Of a DNA stretch of 9,371 nt, positions 6,857 to 9,371 are shown one piece after another. The stretch lies in assembly GCA_022572905.1 (NCBI GenBank), contig JACZUZ010000046.1:1-9371 (forward strand), read 5' to 3'. The number at the start of each line of letters is the position of its first letter. Position 1 is the first letter of the stretch. The notes below the pieces were generated by a model that worked only from the letters and a program-made list of their open reading frames with translations, did no database searches and was not told where the DNA came from. The position numbers and the translations under genes were made by a program. The stretch is from Candidatus Zixiibacteriota bacterium. Its GTDB lineage: Bacteria > Zixibacteria > MSB-5A5 > GN15 > JACZUZ01.

Positions 6857-8044
6857 TTACAAGGTTGAGCTTAAGCCTACGCTGATTTGAATACCCTGGA
6901 TGTCAATTGCATTGTCGTCGCCGTCGCCGGTCAAGAATTTCGTGCTAATTGAAATACTTGATGCCTCGCCGATCTTACTCCCCCAAGCCGCCCCAAAGCC
7001 TATGATGTGTGAATTACCGAGACGATCCGGACCTGTTAGCTCATTTTCGGATACGAGACGCACTTCAAACGATGGCTGGAGATACCAACCACTTCTGAAA
7101 GTCCTCCGAAAGCTGACAAAACCAAAGAATTCATTACCAAACAGTTGTAGCTGTTCAGAAATAGTGTTATCGGCGTCATAGGTGCGGTTTCTGCCGCGTA
7201 ATACGTAGCGCAGAGCGATATCGGCGCGATAAGCGCCCCGGCGATAGCGGTCACCAATTCGAACAGTAAGTTGCGGGCTCTGACGAAAAACTTTTGCCTC
7301 CTGCGAAACACTATTAGGAGGCCCTGTTTCGGTAGTCAATTTATCCGCAGTGTAGATTGACGCAGACATATCACCATAGAAAATATTGTTCTTTGCTTGC
7401 CAGTCCGCTCCGGCTGTAAAGCTGAAGATTTCACCCGGATCATAATCGCCCTGATTGCGGTATGGCTCATATGAGCCGGTATGCTCATACATGAATCCGT
7501 ACGATGTTCGCGCCATACCAATATTTGTCGCTCCCCCGACAAGTACATTGAATCCCCAGCCCTGACCAAATCTTCTGATAGGGAAATTCAGGAAATTTTC
7601 CGAGAGTAGATTTATTATTACTGTGTCCACCCCAAAGTTAAGCTTACGCTTTCCGGTGGGCAAATTCGCTCCGGCGCTAAACAGGAGCCTGTCGTTCAGG
7701 AAAGATCTGCTGAGTTGAACCCGCGCGTCGGTTGTTCCATTGAGATCATAATCCTGCTTAATCGTTTCGACGCCATTGCGCGATCCCGCCATATAGAAGC
7801 GAAGTTCAAAATTTTCTCTTAGCGGTACGAGACCGCTGACGGGAATAACGAGTTGTGAAATCTGCATAAGGCCGGAGCCATCATCAATATGCCAGTGATA
7901 ATAACTTGAGCGAATGCTTATCGTAGCGGGCTTTCCATCTACGATCTGTCCCCAGACGCCAGAAGAAACACTCAGCGACAAGACTGTAGCTAGAATTGTT
8001 CCAGACGTAACTTTCAAAATCGTTTTTTTCAAGCTATTTTCCAC
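6857..8044 (-). CDS. Outer-membrane beta-barrel protein of unknown function
   Basis: This 395-residue protein has a signal peptide (ENSLKKTILK, hydrophobic 12-30, likely cut after VWG at 32). The rest shows alternating hydrophobic/polar strands rich in aromatic residues and Gly, typical of an outer-membrane beta-barrel: LRFYMAGSRNG, LLFSAGANLPTGKRKLNFG, GWGFNVLVGGATN, TSYGFMYEHTGSYEPY, FSFTAGADW, FFGFVSFRRTF, IIGFGAAWGS, and a final strand IQISVGLSSTL. The LPTGK...FG.GWGFNVLVGGA stretch resembles barrels annotated as putative transporters. The last residue is Leu rather than the common Phe. The start codon is GTG at 8042-8044, overlapping the preceding stop by 11 bases, which implies translational coupling; a weak GGGA lies about 7 bases upstream. 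It lies between a CsgG-like lipoprotein and the giant LRR lipoprotein and may form a pore or anchor for either. The specific role is unknown. Confidence 0.8.
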   Translation of the reverse strand: MENSLKKTILKVTSGTILATVLSLSVSSGVWGQIVDGKPATISIRSSYYHWHIDDGSGLMQISQLVIPVSGLVPLRENFELRFYMAGSRNGVETIKQDYDLNGTTDARVQLSRSFLNDRLLFSAGANLPTGKRKLNFGVDTVIINLLSENFLNFPIRRFGQGWGFNVLVGGATNIGMARTSYGFMYEHTGSYEPYRNQGDYDPGEIFSFTAGADWQAKNNIFYGDMSASIYTADKLTTETGPPNSVSQEAKVFRQSPQLTVRIGDRYRRGAYRADIALRYVLRGRNRTYDADNTISEQLQLFGNEFFGFVSFRRTFRSGWYLQPSFEVRLVSENELTGPDRLGNSHIIGFGAAWGSKIGEASSISISTKFLTGDGDDNAIDIQGIQISVGLSSTL

Positions 8045-9365
8045 CGACGTTTCCCGTAACTTTCACACTTCCGACAGGAATGACTGGAGGTTTATTTGGT
8101 GTGGTTTCTGTTGTTGGTTGATCGCCAGTGATCGCACCGGTATTTTCGACAATCCCGCCTAGTCTTGAGCCGAGGTCAGCTAGACCTCCGAGTGTTTGCG
8201 ATTGAACTACGCTTTCGAACTCAGCGTCCGCGGCCAAAGCAAGGGTCGCGTCGAGTTGCTCGCTAGCCTCGGAAAAACTATTGTCGGCCGATTTCGCCTG
8301 CTCAAATTGTGTTTGAGCGGCTACAAATTTACCCTGGCGCTGTAGTGACAAGCCACGACAGTAGGCCAGAAATGCGTCATACGAATGAGTGGGAAGTTTT
8401 TCAAGCTCCTTCAATTCTTCAGGTGTTGGGACCACACCCAACTCTTCCAAAATTTGGTAAACAAACGCTTTTTCGAGTTCGAAGAGTTTCTTAAGTTTGC
8501 CTTCTTCGCTGTCGGGAGTCTTTTCGCTTCCGTCGGTTGTATTTATGATCGTGCCTCCCAGAAGCAAATAATCTTCCTCGGGGCTGGTAACAAAACCTGT
8601 GATAACTCTATAGCTACCCAGAAGGCGACCAACGCGTGGCGCATTGGCGCGATCGGTAACACCGCGCTCCGCAAGATCAAGCTCATTCATGAGAGCCTGC
8701 AGCCGTAATCTTTCTATGACAGTCAGAGATTTAACCTTTGTCAGGTCAATGGAGATAAACTCAGCCAGACCTACTGCCAGGGGCGCTAGCTCCGGCCCAA
8801 GAGATGAACCATCAAAATCATAGACTGCGATTGTGTTAGTGGGAATTGTGTCGACATCAATCGCGTCCTCGTTGGCGAGAATTTTATCTATAAAGTCGCG
8901 CCGAGCAATTAGCTCCTGACGGGTTTTGATTCGCGACACAAGTGCGCTGGGAGGATTGAGCTCAAGAGCCGAACGATGCGCCAATAGAGCGTTACCCCAA
9001 TTTCTTTGTTTTTCGTACGTCAATCCCAGGAATAGCTTGGTTCGCGCGTCGGCATGAAGAGAATCAGCCTGAGAGAGAACTCTCAACGCCTCGGTATAAT
9101 TCTGCAGTTCATAATAGGCTATTCCCAATTCGCGCCACGCATAATGATCAAGAGGGTCGGACTCAATCTTGGCGGTGAATTTCTCGATAGCTTTCTGATA
9201 ATCACCGGCGTCGGATAGTTTCCGTCCTTGCATATAGGCGTTACCGGCGCAACCGCTAAGAGCGAAAATCGACAATACCGACAATACTATTATATATCGC
9301 AAATATATAGTGAACGGATTGGGGCGTATATTTATATACGAGCGTATATTGAGGCGAGGAGTCAT
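8034..9365 (-). CDS. TPR lipoprotein with CsgG-like domain
   Basis: This 443-residue protein has a hydrophobic signal ending in a good lipobox, LSGC39, followed by Ala-Gly, so it is probably an outer-membrane lipoprotein facing the periplasm. Three TPR-like repeats span about 42-138 (GDYQKAIEKF, QNYTEALRVL, RNWGNALLAH). Residues 176-280 match the CsgG-like fold: NTIAVYDFDGSSLG, LAVGLAEFISIDL, LTVIERLRLQALMNELDL, VGRLLGSYRVITGFV, LLLGGTIINTTDG. CsgG itself is the curli export pore; related domains occur in other envelope lipoproteins. Another TPR-like hairpin lies at 328-364, and the tail is rich in Thr, Pro and Gly. No curlin-like gene is visible. It is the first gene of the visible operon. 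The ATG at 9365 gives a long 38-residue leader, and its ribosome-binding site lies outside the window; TTG at codon 22 would give a more usual 17-residue signal. An export or assembly role for the downstream LRR protein is inferred. Confidence 0.82.
   Translation of the reverse strand: MTPRLNIRSYINIRPNPFTIYLRYIIVLSVLSIFALSGCAGNAYMQGRKLSDAGDYQKAIEKFTAKIESDPLDHYAWRELGIAYYELQNYTEALRVLSQADSLHADARTKLFLGLTYEKQRNWGNALLAHRSALELNPPSALVSRIKTRQELIARRDFIDKILANEDAIDVDTIPTNTIAVYDFDGSSLGPELAPLAVGLAEFISIDLTKVKSLTVIERLRLQALMNELDLAERGVTDRANAPRVGRLLGSYRVITGFVTSPEEDYLLLGGTIINTTDGSEKTPDSEEGKLKKLFELEKAFVYQILEELGVVPTPEELKELEKLPTHSYDAFLAYCRGLSLQRQGKFVAAQTQFEQAKSADNSFSEASEQLDATLALAADAEFESVVQSQTLGGLADLGSRLGGIVENTGAITGDQPTTETTPNKPPVIPVGSVKVTGNVGGK
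9325..9340. repeat. AT-rich inverted repeat at the start of the CsgG-like gene
   Basis: The sequence CGTATAT-TT-ATATACG is a perfect 7-base inverted repeat with a 2-base centre. A further CGTATAT copy follows at 9343-9349. It lies inside the first codons if the ATG at 9365 is used, or in the 5' leader if translation starts at the TTG of codon 22 (9302). It could be an operator or part of a promoter region, or chance in AT-rich sequence. Confidence 0.35.
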
Positions 9366-9371
9366 AATTAG

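Noticed and set aside
7036..7569. Two minus-strand frames inside the beta-barrel gene
   Set aside because: They are alternative frames of a gene with a clear signal peptide and barrel pattern, and have no independent support.
8385..8708. Plus-strand 107-codon frame inside the CsgG-like gene
   Set aside because: Antisense to the CsgG-like core; composition and lack of a start signal indicate a shadow.

Overview
The window reads as chromosomal DNA of a Gram-negative bacterium, probably a member of the FCB superphylum or a neighbouring candidate phylum (Zixibacteria-like). This assignment is an inference. It rests on outer-membrane-type lipoproteins, a beta-barrel, an FlgD-like 'FPNP...WD...GIY' module, BACON-like beta-sandwiches and internalin-like leucine-rich repeats strung together in one secreted protein. 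All convincing genes lie on the minus strand, so the window is read from right (9371) to left (1).

Region 1 (9365 to 1211) is a compact three-gene block that looks like one operon: (i) a lipoprotein with TPR repeats and a CsgG-like domain; (ii) an outer-membrane beta-barrel protein whose GTG start overlaps the stop of the first gene by 11 bases; (iii) after a 24-base gap, a giant 1873-residue lipoprotein carrying a cohesin-like domain, Fn3-like domains, an internal FlgD-like domain, two duplicated BACON-like + cap + LRR modules (8 and 9 repeats of 22 residues), a third BACON-like domain, a carboxypeptidase-regulatory-like domain and a C-terminal DUF2135/YfaP-like domain. The simplest reading is a surface adhesion or recognition protein encoded with two outer-membrane partners that may export, anchor or display it. 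No curlin, type 9 secretion C-terminal domain or LPXTG motif is visible.

Region 2 (864 to 1210) is a 347-base gap. It holds a candidate weak terminator for the operon, a partial IscR type-1-like half-site, and a plausible promoter for the next gene.

Region 3 (863 to 1) is the start of an iron-sulfur cluster assembly (SUF) locus: an Rrf2-family regulator with three C-terminal cysteines, then after 70 bases the beginning of sufC, cut by the window edge. Region 3 is ordinary housekeeping biology; the possible novelty is in region 1.
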